Below, piece by piece: positions 1 to 7,240 of a stretch of 12,827 bases of DNA (position 1 is its first letter; each line of letters starts with the position of its first letter). This DNA is from Hypholoma sublateritium FD-334 SS-4 (lineage: Eukaryota > Basidiomycota > Agaricomycetes > Agaricales > Strophariaceae): positions 9,343 through 22,169 of the forward strand of contig KN817761.1 in the NCBI GenBank assembly GCA_000827495.1, given 5' to 3'. The notes under the pieces were generated by a model. It saw only the letters and a list, made by a program, of their open reading frames with translations, had not been told where the DNA came from and searched no databases. A program made the translations under genes and the position numbers.

Positions 1-10
1 AACGAAATGG

Positions 11-113
11 CCTGTTAATGATGGAACAATGTACAAAGCAAATTGCCCTAGTTACTGATGTGACATATGTTGAGTGCCATTAGCCGCCAATGCCCCTGTT
101 ACTGATGTGACAT
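11..113. repeat. Three imperfect ~20-bp direct repeats upstream of the recombinase
   Basis: Copies lie at about 11-30, 47-66 and 95-113. The last two share the exact 16-mer GTTACTGATGTGACAT (51-66 and 98-113), and their similarity runs on through TGTTGA. The first is a degenerate version (CCTGTTAATGATGGAAC). They end about 20 bases before the TATA box of the recombinase gene, so they could be promoter elements or recombinase binding sites. That role is inferred from position only. Confidence 0.7.
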
Positions 114-134
114 TGTTGATTGCTGATGGATGGT

Positions 135-142
135 TATATATA
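135..142 (+). promoter_or_regulatory. TATA box of the recombinase gene
   Basis: TATATATA lies 29 bases before the ATG at 171. A start site about 30 bases downstream of it would leave almost no 5' leader, so translation might begin at the ATG at 171 from a very short leader. No other core promoter element is evident. Confidence 0.45.
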
Positions 143-170
143 GTATTGGGTTGCTATCCTATGTGAAAAA

Positions 171-1153
171 ATGATCCCCACAACCTCCGTTCGGAGCAGG
201 CAGCCCGTTAGGGAGCCCTGGTCCCGCGAAAAGCTCTATCACGAAAGAGCTATCGCCATTGGTCAGTGCATCGACCTCTCAACTTGGAAATCTTATGGTT
301 CGGCACTCAATTCTTATTTAAACTTTGTCCACATTCACAACATGCCCGTCAAGCCGACGGAAGACACACTCTCATTCTATGTCATTTTCCAATGCAGCTT
401 GTTGAAGCCTGACTCCGTTGACACTTATCTATCCGGGATTTGCCACCAACTCAAACCCTATTTCCCAACCATCCGACAAATGCGCAAATCTTCTATTGTA
501 CACCACACACTTCAAGGATGTATGCGACTACACGGATCGCCGACGTCCTGCAAGCGTGCCCTCACCCTCGACGACTTGTCAATTGTCATTGCGCAAACGG
601 ACCATAACTCCTATGATGACTGCCTTTTCCTAGCAATGATCCTTACAGGTTTCTTCGCTTTGCTTCGCTTGGGGGAAATGACTTTCCCCGACGAAAAATC
701 CCTCCATAATTGGAGAAAAATCACACGGCATTCCACCGTTTCCATCTCCGATGACCGTTATCAATTTCTTACAAAGCCGACCGCTTCTTCGAAGGCAATG
801 TCGTCATCGTGAACAAGCGCCAATTTGCACACAACCCCCTTTGCCACTTCGACCACTATCTCCGCCTCCGCGATGCCCGTTTCCCCCTGGCTTCTCCCTT
901 GTGGATCACGAGCGCCGGGCACGTTCCCACACGCTCTTTCTTTACCAGAAAGCTTGCGCTTTTCTTCGACAAAGGTGTCGCGGGCCAATCCATGCACGCG
1001 GGCGGCGCTACATCTCTGGCCGAACACGGGGTCGCACCAGCACTGATCCAAGTCACCGGACGCTGGACATCAGACAGCTTCCTGGTCTACATCCGCAAGA
1101 ACCCCGTCCTGATGGGCTCCTTAATTTTTCCTGAACACGCCCGCTGCCCATAA
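171..1153 (+). pseudogene. Tyrosine recombinase (DNA breaking-rejoining enzyme, fungal type), frameshifted
   Basis: The ancestral protein cut and rejoined DNA through a tyrosine nucleophile. The first frame (171-812) gives an N-terminal core-binding region, about residues 30-125 (SALNSYL, DTYLSGI), then the start of the catalytic domain. Its first catalytic arginine is in LLRLGEM (R166). At about 768-772 the frame is lost: the family-like stretch YKADRFFEG, with a candidate catalytic lysine, continues in another frame from 770 to a TAA at 1151-1153. That part holds GQSMHAGGATSLAEHG, GRW (1058-1066) and YIRKNPV, with the nucleophile codon TAC at 1088-1090. From what I recall of the family, the residue after GQSM is normally arginine. 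Here it is histidine (CAC, 995-997), one transition from CGC, and would remove the second catalytic arginine. Rejoined length would be about 327 residues, near the usual size. No intron is needed. A shift in the assembly cannot be excluded, but the R-to-H change also argues for a dead enzyme. Cryptons carry recombinases of this superfamily, but no element ends are visible. Confidence 0.85.
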
Positions 1154-1242
1154 TCTAATCTTATTCATGTTGAGTACTACTTTTGTTCGCCTTTAGCATT
1201 TATTTCTCGTCATCACATCACTCCCCCCTCGTTCATCTTTTC

Positions 1243-1256
1243 AAAAAAAAAAAAAA
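1243..1256. repeat. 14-base A run
   Basis: Fourteen A in a row lie 90 bases past the recombinase stop. They could be a simple repeat or a remnant of a poly(A) tail. I see no AATAAA just before it and no target-site duplication. Confidence 0.6.
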
Positions 1257-1293
1257 TGTATTTGTAGCCTGCTCCATCGAAATAAATCATGGG

Positions 1294-1335
1294 AGTTCCC
1301 GTTTGGCCATCCCTCTTGGCCGACGGGAACTTTTT
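1294..1335 (+). other. Hairpin followed by five T
   Basis: AGTTCCCGT (1294-1302) pairs with ACGGGAACT (1323-1331). Inside it GGCC (1305-1308) pairs with GGCC (1318-1321), leaving a 9-base loop. Five T follow at 1331-1335. In bacteria this would read as an intrinsic terminator. In a fungal genome a T run of this length could end a polymerase III transcript, but I see no A box or B box upstream. Function unknown. Confidence 0.5.
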
Positions 1336-1711
1336 CTGCTATGAAAAAATCCGCGCGGCTACCTAACGAAGCCATCATTGGACCATTCAAGGAAGGTATC
1401 TTTGAGTCTTTGACGTTTGTCTCCGTGGGAGAAAATCGTTTGCTTTTATTATAATAAACAAGATCTGCCTCGCTTCGCTGCGGCAAAGATTGGATAAATC
1501 CAAGCATAGCAAGTCGTCATTTGGCTGTCATAATATACTTTCAGTAAGTGAGAAATACAGAATGAGGAAGCTTGGGCCCTCGAGCTCAAAAAGGAGGGAA
1601 ATATCACCGACAAACAAAAGCGTGTCATAATTATAAATATATGAGTGATGTCTCGTATCCCGCCGCTCCCGTCTCGATAAATCGTCACCGTATCGAGCGG
1701 GCAGTCTCATC
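1336..1711. other. Spacer before repeat unit 1, no gene recognised
   Basis: AT-richer than its surroundings. Short - strand frames exist at 1449-1710 (79 and 60 codons), but they overlap each other in different frames and show no known motif. The right end carries the TATA box that appears to serve unit 1. Confidence 0.5.
1632..1640 (+). promoter_or_regulatory. TATA box upstream of repeat unit 1
   Basis: TATAAATAT lies 83 bases before the GTGAGT intron donor at 1715. Unit 2 has the same arrangement (TATA at 5248, donor at 5328) although the sequence between does not align. That conserved spacing is the main reason to believe it. Confidence 0.45.
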
Positions 1712-1714
1712 CAG

Positions 1715-1784
1715 GTGAGTCATCCATTACACTGGGTTTGTCGTCGCTCCGTGTGTCTGCTGACGCGCCGCTCCATCCCAATAG
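1715..1784 (+). other. Predicted intron in R1 of unit 1
   Basis: 70 nt with a GTGAGT donor, a CTGAC branch site about 20 bases before the end, and an AATAG acceptor. Donor, branch and acceptor all recur in unit 2 (5328-5395). The exon before it would be untranslated and roughly 50 nt long, judging from the TATA at 1632. Confidence 0.55.
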
Positions 1785-1894
1785 TCCTTCGCAATGCACA
1801 CGCCCACATTCGCTCTGATCGCCCCACGGCGCCGCGCTCGCTGCTGCCCCTCTTCGAGTGCTGACCTGCCGACGCCGCATCCCCTCTCTGCACC

Positions 1895-1942
1895 ATGAAC
1901 CTCGGCGTCCGCCGCCGCACACAATCTCCCCGTCGAGAATAG
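1895..1942 (+). pseudogene. Short open frame starting MNLGVRRRT, truncated copy
   Basis: ATG within CCATGAACC, giving 15 residues to TAG. Unit 2 has the same start and a 31-residue frame (5522-5617). Two bases fewer after the CGC codons shift the frame here. An ATG at 1794 (MHTPTFALIAPRR) comes earlier in the same predicted transcript but is absent from unit 2. Arginine-rich content may just reflect high GC, so coding status is doubtful. Confidence 0.2.
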
Positions 1943-1989
1943 CCGCGACAGGACTCCTCCCGCCCCGCTGCGCCGCCCTGAGTGACCAA

Positions 1990-2331
1990 ACGCGCCCTCC
2001 ACCTAGCCCGACATCCCATCGGGCTCGCCCGCGCTCACTCACCCGGCACGCCGAGAGCAGGTCGCATGTCCTTCTTCGCGCCGGATCCTTCGGTGGCCGG
2101 CCGCCGCCCCTCTTTGAACGCAGACGTGCGCAATTCGNGCCGCTCCTCCTCAGCCGCTTCGCCGCCCACCGCAGCTGCTTAATTTCGCCGTACCCCTCTG
2201 CGTTCATTGAGGACGTCGGTTCATCCGCCTGCACGCGCCCTCCAGCCCGCCCGACGTCGCGTTTCCCCCGCTCTCGTTCAGCTTCTCAGGGCGGCGAGAG
2301 CAAGTTGCGTGCCCTCCTCACGCGAGGTCTT
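1990..2331. repeat. Internal ~100-bp repeat pair in R1 of unit 1
   Basis: The stretch from about 1990 (ACGCGCCCTCCACCTAGCCC) to 2090 is repeated imperfectly from about 2233 (ACGCGCCCTCCAGCCCGCCC) to 2331, offset 243. The paired CCGAGAGCAGGTCGC and GCGAGAGCAAGTTGC segments confirm the register. The same pair occurs in unit 2, so the duplication predates the split of the units. Confidence 0.6.
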
Positions 2332-2350
2332 CAGGCCGGTATATCGCATA

Positions 2351-2415
2351 CCAAGTTCGCCTTCAGCACAGTGCTAGCACCTAGTTCGCTCCGAAAGCTA
2401 CGCCGGCGGACTTGG
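2351..2415. other. Inverted repeat at the end of R1, unit 1
   Basis: CCAAGTTCGCC (2351-2361) against GGCGGACTTGG (2405-2415): 11 pairs including one G-U. It is the shorter counterpart of the 19-pair hairpin at 5992-6058 in unit 2. Confidence 0.5.
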
Positions 2416-2769
2416 GAGTCAGTAACGTCGGGGCTGTTACGGAATTCGTAGACGACCACATGAAGAACAGATTCATGTTGAGCTCTCGTTTCAAACTTGG
2501 ATAGTTATTAGTGCCGGCCTCAACAGTAGCCCGGGCTGGATAGCTACGAAAATTCATCTAATATTGGATCAAACCCTTGTAATCTTGCTTGAAAAAATAA
2601 ACACATAGCTTTGGATACAATGCGCACTACACCGAACTGAACACGCATCGCACTTTTCTCTGCCTGCCTCGAGATAAATAAGAATATCAACTCGTAACCA
2701 TCCTTGTTTTTCCTAAATAATTACACTCGCTGATCACATGGAATGAGAAGATAATTCATTGTACACTCA

Positions 2770-3333
2770 CTTCCTACTCCATCCTCCACGTCCTTGTCTG
2801 CGCGCTGAAAACCATGCTCCGTACATACTGTCCAGACTCCATAGGCTCGTCCAGTTCCACCAGGGCCGTCGTCCAGTACCACAGTATCGTGCCGAAAGTC
2901 CTGAATTTCCCAGCGTGCACACCGAAAATATGGCTACCCCGTAGTAATCAGCACGGCAAAATCTATACTCCTATTGAGATTCAGCGTCAGCGATCACTCT
3001 ACGCTGACCTTGCCCAACAACAGGAAAGGAAAGGGGAAAGGGGACTTACACCTCATCGTTCATAGGACGACACACTGTGCCCCAAGTTCCGCTCGGCGAC
3101 GAGCACTCTGCGGANCTTGAGCGCAGCGACGCGTACCGCCGGTAATAATACTNCCTTTGGAGGACTGACGGATGAAGTTTTGGCGGAGATCGGCGGCGAC
3201 GTCGAATGAGCGAGGATCTTCGCTGCAGAATCGCGCCGAGTGTTGTAGAAGCAGCAATGNGCGCTGAACCTCTTCTGGAGTTTCTCCCCGCGGTAGGATA
3301 ATCTCGGTGGGCAATGCTCGTGTCCGCTGCCAT
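2770..3333 (-). pseudogene. Degraded coding-like segment with intron, R2 of unit 1
   Basis: Not recognised as a known family. Read on the - strand, an exon-like stretch holds a block that also occurs in units 2 and 3 (SFDVAADLR, then IRQSSKG). An intron with GTAAGT at 3049-3044, a CTGAC branch at 2990-2986 and an acceptor at 2971 (AATAG) or 2934 (GGGGTAG) follows. The later acceptor gives 116 nt and matches unit 2 best. After it one frame reads FGVHAGKFRTFG, then WTTALVELDEPM and SAQTRTW, to a TAG; unit 2 has TFGMM and VLVEQDAPM at the same place. The exon frame before the intron meets a TGA, the possible ATG (MAADTSIAHR, 3333) is in yet another frame, and three N lie inside. I read it as a decayed gene. 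The + strand also has open frames here, but their similarity between copies follows the DNA only. Confidence 0.4.
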
Positions 3334-3442
3334 TATTTTAAGAAAAATAGACTAATATTACGCAAAAGTTAGCCTGGCCAACACGGATAAGTGGACGATA
3401 CGTACGACGCACTCTGTCTTGTGGATTCGCATGAATAGCCAG

Positions 3443-3754
3443 TCACATCCTACTCGCCGACATATGACCCCAACTCGTCGACGGCGCCCGGAACAGGATA
3501 GCAGCGCAAAGCGTACGTAGCGACGTCTTGGAGCTCGCATAACTGAGGCGGCATGCGCCGAGGGGGTCGTGTAGAAGAAGATGCAGCCCATGACGTAGGA
3601 ATCGCGGGTCGTCCGATCGCACATCGCTGGATAGGCTGCAACCAGCCAATGTGAAGTAAACCTTTGGCACAGCGACGCCGAAAACGAGGCGGAGGTAGAA
3701 GAGCCTACTCGGGTCATCAGCGCGTGAAGAACGGCGGATACCGAACCATGGAAC
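3443..3754 (-). pseudogene. 103-codon exon-like open frame, R3 of unit 1
   Basis: Open from just after an acceptor-like GGGTAG (TAG at 3757-3755) to a TGA at 3445-3443. It contains SSRADDPSRLF, a hydrophobic stretch (FYLRLVFGVAVPKVYFTLAG) that could span a membrane, then SDVRSDDPRF and HLLLHDPLGACRLSY. Units 2 and 3 have the matching exon at 7408-7241 and 10488-10322, starting after a GGTAG in the same way, with SRTDDMDRAF, TLAGVGVFSD and LLCDVADV. Both those copies carry a TAA and a TGA in frame, so this is the best-kept copy. Conservation of D-D, R-F, T-L-A-G, S-D and L-L at matching places across diverged DNA supports a protein-coding ancestor on this strand. Family unknown. Confidence 0.4.
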
Positions 3755-3766
3755 CTACCCTACTTT

Positions 3767-4259
3767 CTACCATCGTATTGTCGCGGCAGACACTGCGGAA
3801 TGCAGCCTGTCGACGACGTTTCGCGTCGCAGAATCGGCACACCTCTCGTGCTTCCTGTCTCGTCGTCGCTGACTATCCAGTGATCCGGGCACAAAAGCGC
3901 CGAATAGGGTCAGGCGCGTGAAGGAAACAGGGGAGGAGGTGAAGGTGTGTTCCCCAGGCATATATGCGCCGCACATGGGGTCTTGAGGCAGCGGGCATCG
4001 ATCGACTGGACTTTGTGCGGTGGGCCCGCCTGCCAAGTTGACTTGATGGCGGGAGTGCGTTCGTCTGGATGGCGGAGACGGTGGAGGCGGCGATGGACCA
4101 TGCCAGGTGATCACTGAGGTTCTCTGCACCGCAGAGAAAGGGGTTGTAGATCTGCCGCTGTGCCGGTGGGCGCGGTAGTGCGAGAGCGCCTAGCGAAGCA
4201 CAGAAGGGGCCTGCGAGATGATTGGGCAAGCCGTCCTGGTGTGCGTCGCTCCTGCACAT
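3767..4259 (-). pseudogene. Degraded coding-like segment, left part of the - strand gene in R3 of unit 1
   Basis: A 128-codon frame (4259-3873) reads LPNHLAGPFCASLGALALPR then SDHLAWSIAAS and IQTNALPPSSQL. Unit 2 shows LPNSLTDPFCTSLGALEPPR in one frame and GDHLARTIALAI and NALLPSNQL in another, so the register differs between copies because of indels. A second frame (4129-3767) overlaps. No known motif. Intron-like signals seen here in units 2 and 3 (GTAAGT donor) have decayed to GCAAAC, while the acceptor region is kept. Confidence 0.3.
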
Positions 4260-4351
4260 CGTTGGCGCATGTTATGAGCTACGACTCCGCGCTGCAGGTT
4301 TGCGATGGCTTCGAAGGTAGCCCAAATGCAAGCCTATTTGGGGTGCAGAGC

Positions 4352-4823
4352 CTAGGGGGAGGGGAGATGTAGTTGGCGCATGGTCGATGGGCTGACGTTG
4401 GTACGGAGTAGAGCGCTGCGCGCGGGCCTATCCAAGTCGTCAGTATACGCAGATGAGGCAGCTGAAGCTAAGCTACTTACCACCTTCTTTTTCACGTATC
4501 GGTGGCAAATACTACGACACAATGCGCTTATGGGACGGCCAGAAAGGGGCGAAATTAAAGCAAACGGACTCAGTGAAAATAGGGACGCATCGGCGGGGCA
4601 GCGGATACAGGTTTTTCTTCGTCTCGTGATGCGTCGTGCATGGCAGAGAACGTATCGGCAGCGAAATTTTTTGTCGTGGGGCGTGCCAGCGAAGTTGAGC
4701 AGGTGGCGGCCCAAGGTGCTGCTGGATATATCATATATGTGGAGAGGGAGTCGCGACTTAGTGGCGACATTGCTAGGAGCCGGCGATGGAGCAAGGCCGC
4801 AGACCACTCAAAAGACTAACTGA
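4352..4823 (-). pseudogene. Unrecognised - strand open frame with a well-formed intron, between units 1 and 2
   Basis: A 151-codon frame runs 4807-4352. A different frame (4794-4570) encodes 74 residues, including TTKNFAADTFSAMHDASRD and PVSAAPPMRPYF. Within the region 4480-4428 is a textbook short fungal intron: GTAAGT donor, TATACTGAC branch, GGATAG acceptor, 53 nt. That supports transcription to the left. Which frame is real upstream of the intron I cannot decide, and neither has a recognisable domain. It stands where R4 stands in the other units but does not resemble it. A + strand frame of 147 codons (4380-4823) covers the same DNA and is less likely given the intron. Confidence 0.3.
4428..4480 (-). 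other. Predicted 53-nt intron
   Basis: Donor GTAAGT at 4480-4475, branch CTGAC preceded by TATA, acceptor TAG at 4430-4428. All three signals fit short basidiomycete introns. Confidence 0.5.
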
Positions 4824-5247
4824 ACACAGAGGTGTCAGAGCCTCGCTGGATTCCAACATATTCAGAATACCGTGTCCGCGTGAAGTAGTGAATCCAGATG
4901 AGAGAACGTTGGTGGAGAGTTGGTGGAGAGTCTGAGTAACCGCCGTCGTCGTGATGCGCCGTGGTCGGGTTGACGGTGCGGGAGCCGGCGTGGTGTGTGG
5001 CGGTGTTGCGCTCCGATTCAGGCGGACGGTCACTCTCTCCAAACTCTCTGACGCGTCTGGCGGCTGTTTCTATTTGTTCGCTGCTAAGTATTCGCCTGAA
5101 CCGACCACAGTGCCTGGAATTTCCTCCCCGCTTCCGGTTTGCCTTGGCAATGCTCCCTTCGCCCTCTCCCTGCGAATTCACTCTGTTCGTCCTGCTTCAT
5201 AAGCCCCGTCTTTACCTTGTGCCCAATGCTCCGGAGTTGCTGAACGC
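4824..5247. other. Region upstream of the unit 2 TATA box
   Basis: Probably upstream regulatory sequence. It contains an 11-bp tandem duplication, TGGTGGAGAGT at 4910-4920 and 4921-4931. A - strand frame of 121 codons (5181-4816) and + strand frames of 83 and 97 codons overlap here. None has a known motif or splice support, and I call none of them. Confidence 0.4.
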
Positions 5248-5255
5248 TATATAAT
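5248..5255 (+). promoter_or_regulatory. TATA box upstream of repeat unit 2
   Basis: TATATAAT, followed by a C/T-rich stretch as is usual around fungal start sites, and 80 bases later a GTCAGT intron donor. It mirrors the arrangement at 1632-1715. Confidence 0.5.
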
Positions 5256-5327
5256 ATTCCCCCTTCTGCCGTGCCCTCGACACCCACTTCCTCAAGGACT
5301 CAGCCGCCCAACGTCTCTCTCGTTCAG

Positions 5328-5395
5328 GTCAGTCGTCAAATGCACTGGGTCTCGTCGCTCCGTGTGTCTGCTGACGCGCCGCTCCATTCCAATAG
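5328..5395 (+). other. Predicted intron in R1 of unit 2
   Basis: 68 nt with donor GTCAGT, branch CTGAC and acceptor CCAATAG. Same structure as 1715-1784, with the donor changed by one base (GTGAGT to GTCAGT). Confidence 0.5.
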
Positions 5396-5521
5396 TCCTT
5401 CGCGAGACACACGCCCACAGTCGCTCTGATCGCCCCACGGCGCCGCGCTCGCTCCTCCCACTCGCCCCGCTCACTCCTCCTCGAACGCTGGCCTGTCGAC
5501 ACCGCACCCCCTCTCTGTGCC

Positions 5522-5617
5522 ATGAACCTCGGCGTCCGCCGCCGCACGCACAATCTCCCCGTCCAGAAAGGCCGCGAGACCCCCCGCCCCGCCCCGCTGA
5601 GCCGCCCTGAGGCCTGA
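5522..5617 (+). CDS. Possible 31-residue open frame starting MNLGVRRRTH
   Basis: First ATG after the predicted R1 intron (CCATGA context), 31 residues, rich in R and P, ending at TGA. The start is the same in unit 1, where the frame is cut to 15 residues. No similarity to a known protein. High GC alone could keep such a frame open, so it may be chance. Confidence 0.2.
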   Translation: MNLGVRRRTHNLPVQKGRETPRPAPLSRPEA

Positions 5618-5637
5618 GTGACCACCAGGACACCTCC

Positions 5638-5976
5638 ACGCGCCCCTCCACCCAGCCCGACATCGCATCGGGCTCGCCCGCGCTCACTCACCCAACACGC
5701 CGAGAGCATATCGCATGTCCTTCTTCGCGCCGGATCCTTCGGCCGCCGCCCCTCTCCGGACTCAGACACGCGCAATTCGCGCCGCTCCTCCTCAGCCGCT
5801 TCGCCGCTCACCGCAGCCGCTTAATTTCGCCGTGCCCCTCTGCGCTCATTGAGGACGCCGGTTCATCCGCCTGTACGCGCCCTCCAGCCCGCCCGACGTC
5901 GCGTCTCGCTCGCTCGCGCTCAATTGGTCGGCGCGTCGAGAGAAAGTCGCGTTCTCCCGCAAGTGAGCTCCTCAGG
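5638..5976. repeat. Internal ~100-bp repeat pair in R1 of unit 2
   Basis: ACGCGCCCCTCCACCCAGCC from 5638 and ACGCGCCCTCCAGCCCGCCC from 5875, offset 237, each followed by a matching CGAGAGCA/CGAGAGAA and CGC(A/G)T register. Counterpart of the pair at 1990-2331. Confidence 0.55.
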
Positions 5977-5991
5977 CCGCTAGATCGAACC

Positions 5992-6058
5992 CCCAAGTTC
6001 GCCTTCGTGGTAGCATTCGCACCTCGTTTGTTTCGAAGGCCACGAGGGCGGACTTGGG
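5992..6058. other. 19-pair inverted repeat at the end of R1, unit 2
   Basis: CCCAAGTTCGCCTTCGTGG (5992-6010) is complementary to CCACGAGGGCGGACTTGGG (6040-6058). Only two positions differ, and both are T against G, so an RNA from the + strand would pair all 19 positions (two G-U), with a 29-base loop. A shorter form exists in unit 1. Confidence 0.6.
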
Positions 6059-6231
6059 AGTTAGTAACTTTGGGGCTGTCACGGAATTCGTGGACGATAA
6101 TACGCCAAACAGATGCAGGGTGAAGTCTTAGTTCAGATTTGGCTCTAGTTTTTGGTGCAGGCCTCGACAGTGGATCAGACTGCATAGTCTCGAGGCCTCT
6201 ACGAAATTGGTATTGAATTGATCTCTTGTAA

Positions 6232-7020
6232 TCAAGCTTGAAGATAACGGGTAAATAGTTTTGAATACAAATACATACACATGCTTAGCTCTTTTCTCTG
6301 CAGACCTCGAGATGAACAAGACATCAACTGGTAATCACATTTATTCCTAGATATGACATTCGCAGACCGCATGATAATNCAGTGGATACTCACGACCCAA
6401 ATCACGACTACCATTCCGTCCTGCCGCCGGCTCCACGTCCTTGTCTGCGCGGTGAAAACTATGCCCGTACATACCGTCCATAGGCGCATCCTGTTCCACC
6501 AGGACCATCATCCAGTGCCGCTGCATCATGCCGAAAGTCCCGGTTCCCAGCGCGCGCACCGAAAAAAGGCTACCGAGAAGTAGATTAGTACGGCTGGATT
6601 TATATTGGATTCACACTCCCATCAGCGATCGCCCTACGCTGACCTTGCCCAACAACAGGACAGGAAATTGAAAAGGGGACTTACACACACCTCATCGTAC
6701 GTAGGGCGACATATCGTGCCCCAAGTTCCGCTCGACGACGAGCACTTCACGAAGGTCCCGCCTTTCTGTTCTCGAGCGCAGCGACGCGTACCGCCAGTGA
6801 TATAATAATGCCTTTTGACGACTGGCGGATTGAGCACGGGCGGAGATCGGTGGCGACGTCGAATGAGCGAGAACTTTCGTCGCGTCGACACTGTTGTAGC
6901 TGTAGACGTAGCAATGTATGCTGAACCTTCTGGATCTTCTCGATGTAGAATAATACTTAATGGGCAATCTTCGTATCGGCTCCCATTATTTTGAGAAAAA
7001 TGTAGACTAATATTACGCGG
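6232..7020 (-). pseudogene. Degraded coding-like segment with intron, R2 of unit 2
   Basis: Same region as 2770-3333. The block reads RSFDVATDLR then IRQSSKGIII. The intron donor GTAAGT is at 6684-6679, followed by a TACTAAT branch and a CGGTAG acceptor (ending at 6570): 115 nt, against 116 in unit 1. After it one frame reads TFGMM, HWMMVLVEQDAPM, then SFHRADKDVEPAA. Relative to unit 1 there is a two-base insertion before the intron and a net eight-base change after VEQDAPM, and the would-be start ATGGGAGCCG is followed at once by a TAA in its frame. Non-functional if it ever coded. N at 6379. Confidence 0.35.
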
Positions 7021-7240
7021 CAGTTAGTCCGTGAATAAGTGGACAATACGTGCGACGTACTCAGTCTCGTGAATGTGCATTTATGAGCACTCAGCAGTGA
7101 CGTCCTGCATCCAAACGTACGACCCCGACTTGTCGACAGCGCCCGGAACAGGACAGTTCAGCGCTTACACTTTGCGAACGCAGTTCTATTCTGCGGGTAT
7201 AGCCGAAGCGAGATACGTCGGCCACGTCGCACAGAAGAGT

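Larger units (their letters stand above)
1712..4324. repeat. Repeat unit 1 (R1-R2-R3, no R4)
   Basis: First and most diverged of three related units. Similarity to unit 2 starts near CAGGT at 1712 (5325 in unit 2) and runs, with many small indels, to about 4324 (near 7985 in unit 2). R1 covers about 1712-2455, R2 about 2456-3440, R3 about 3441-4324. The R4 part of units 2 and 3 is missing and unrelated sequence takes its place. It has four of the window's single N bases (2138, 3115, 3153, 3260), all at positions not shared with the other units. Confidence 0.8.

Noticed and set aside
1707..2234. 175-codon - strand frame across R1 (and 160- and 125-codon frames in unit 2)
   Set aside because: Very high GC keeps several frames open at once. 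The frames change register between units, and the splice signals in R1 are on the + strand.
1858..2451. 197-codon + strand frame in R1
   Set aside because: No ATG at its start, broken by a stop in the matching part of unit 2, and arginine/proline-rich as expected from base composition.
2596..2601. AATAAA as a poly(A) signal for the R1 transcript
   Set aside because: Not kept in unit 2, and fungal poly(A) signals are loose, so a single match means little.
3353..3361. TAATATTAC, the nonanucleotide of geminivirus and related rolling-circle origins, also at 7008-7016
   Set aside because: No stem flanks it, no Rep-like gene is present, and the matching sites in unit 3 are changed (TAATATTAT and a lost copy). 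The conservation follows the repeat.
3264..3383. Possible + strand intron ending in CTAAT...GTTAG
   Set aside because: The donor would be GTAGGA/GTAGAA and is lost in one copy. Weaker than the - strand signals.
3443..4259. Cytochrome P450 or STE3-type pheromone receptor as identity of the - strand gene
   Set aside because: I looked for the P450 haem-binding motif and for STE3 transmembrane motifs and found neither in any frame.
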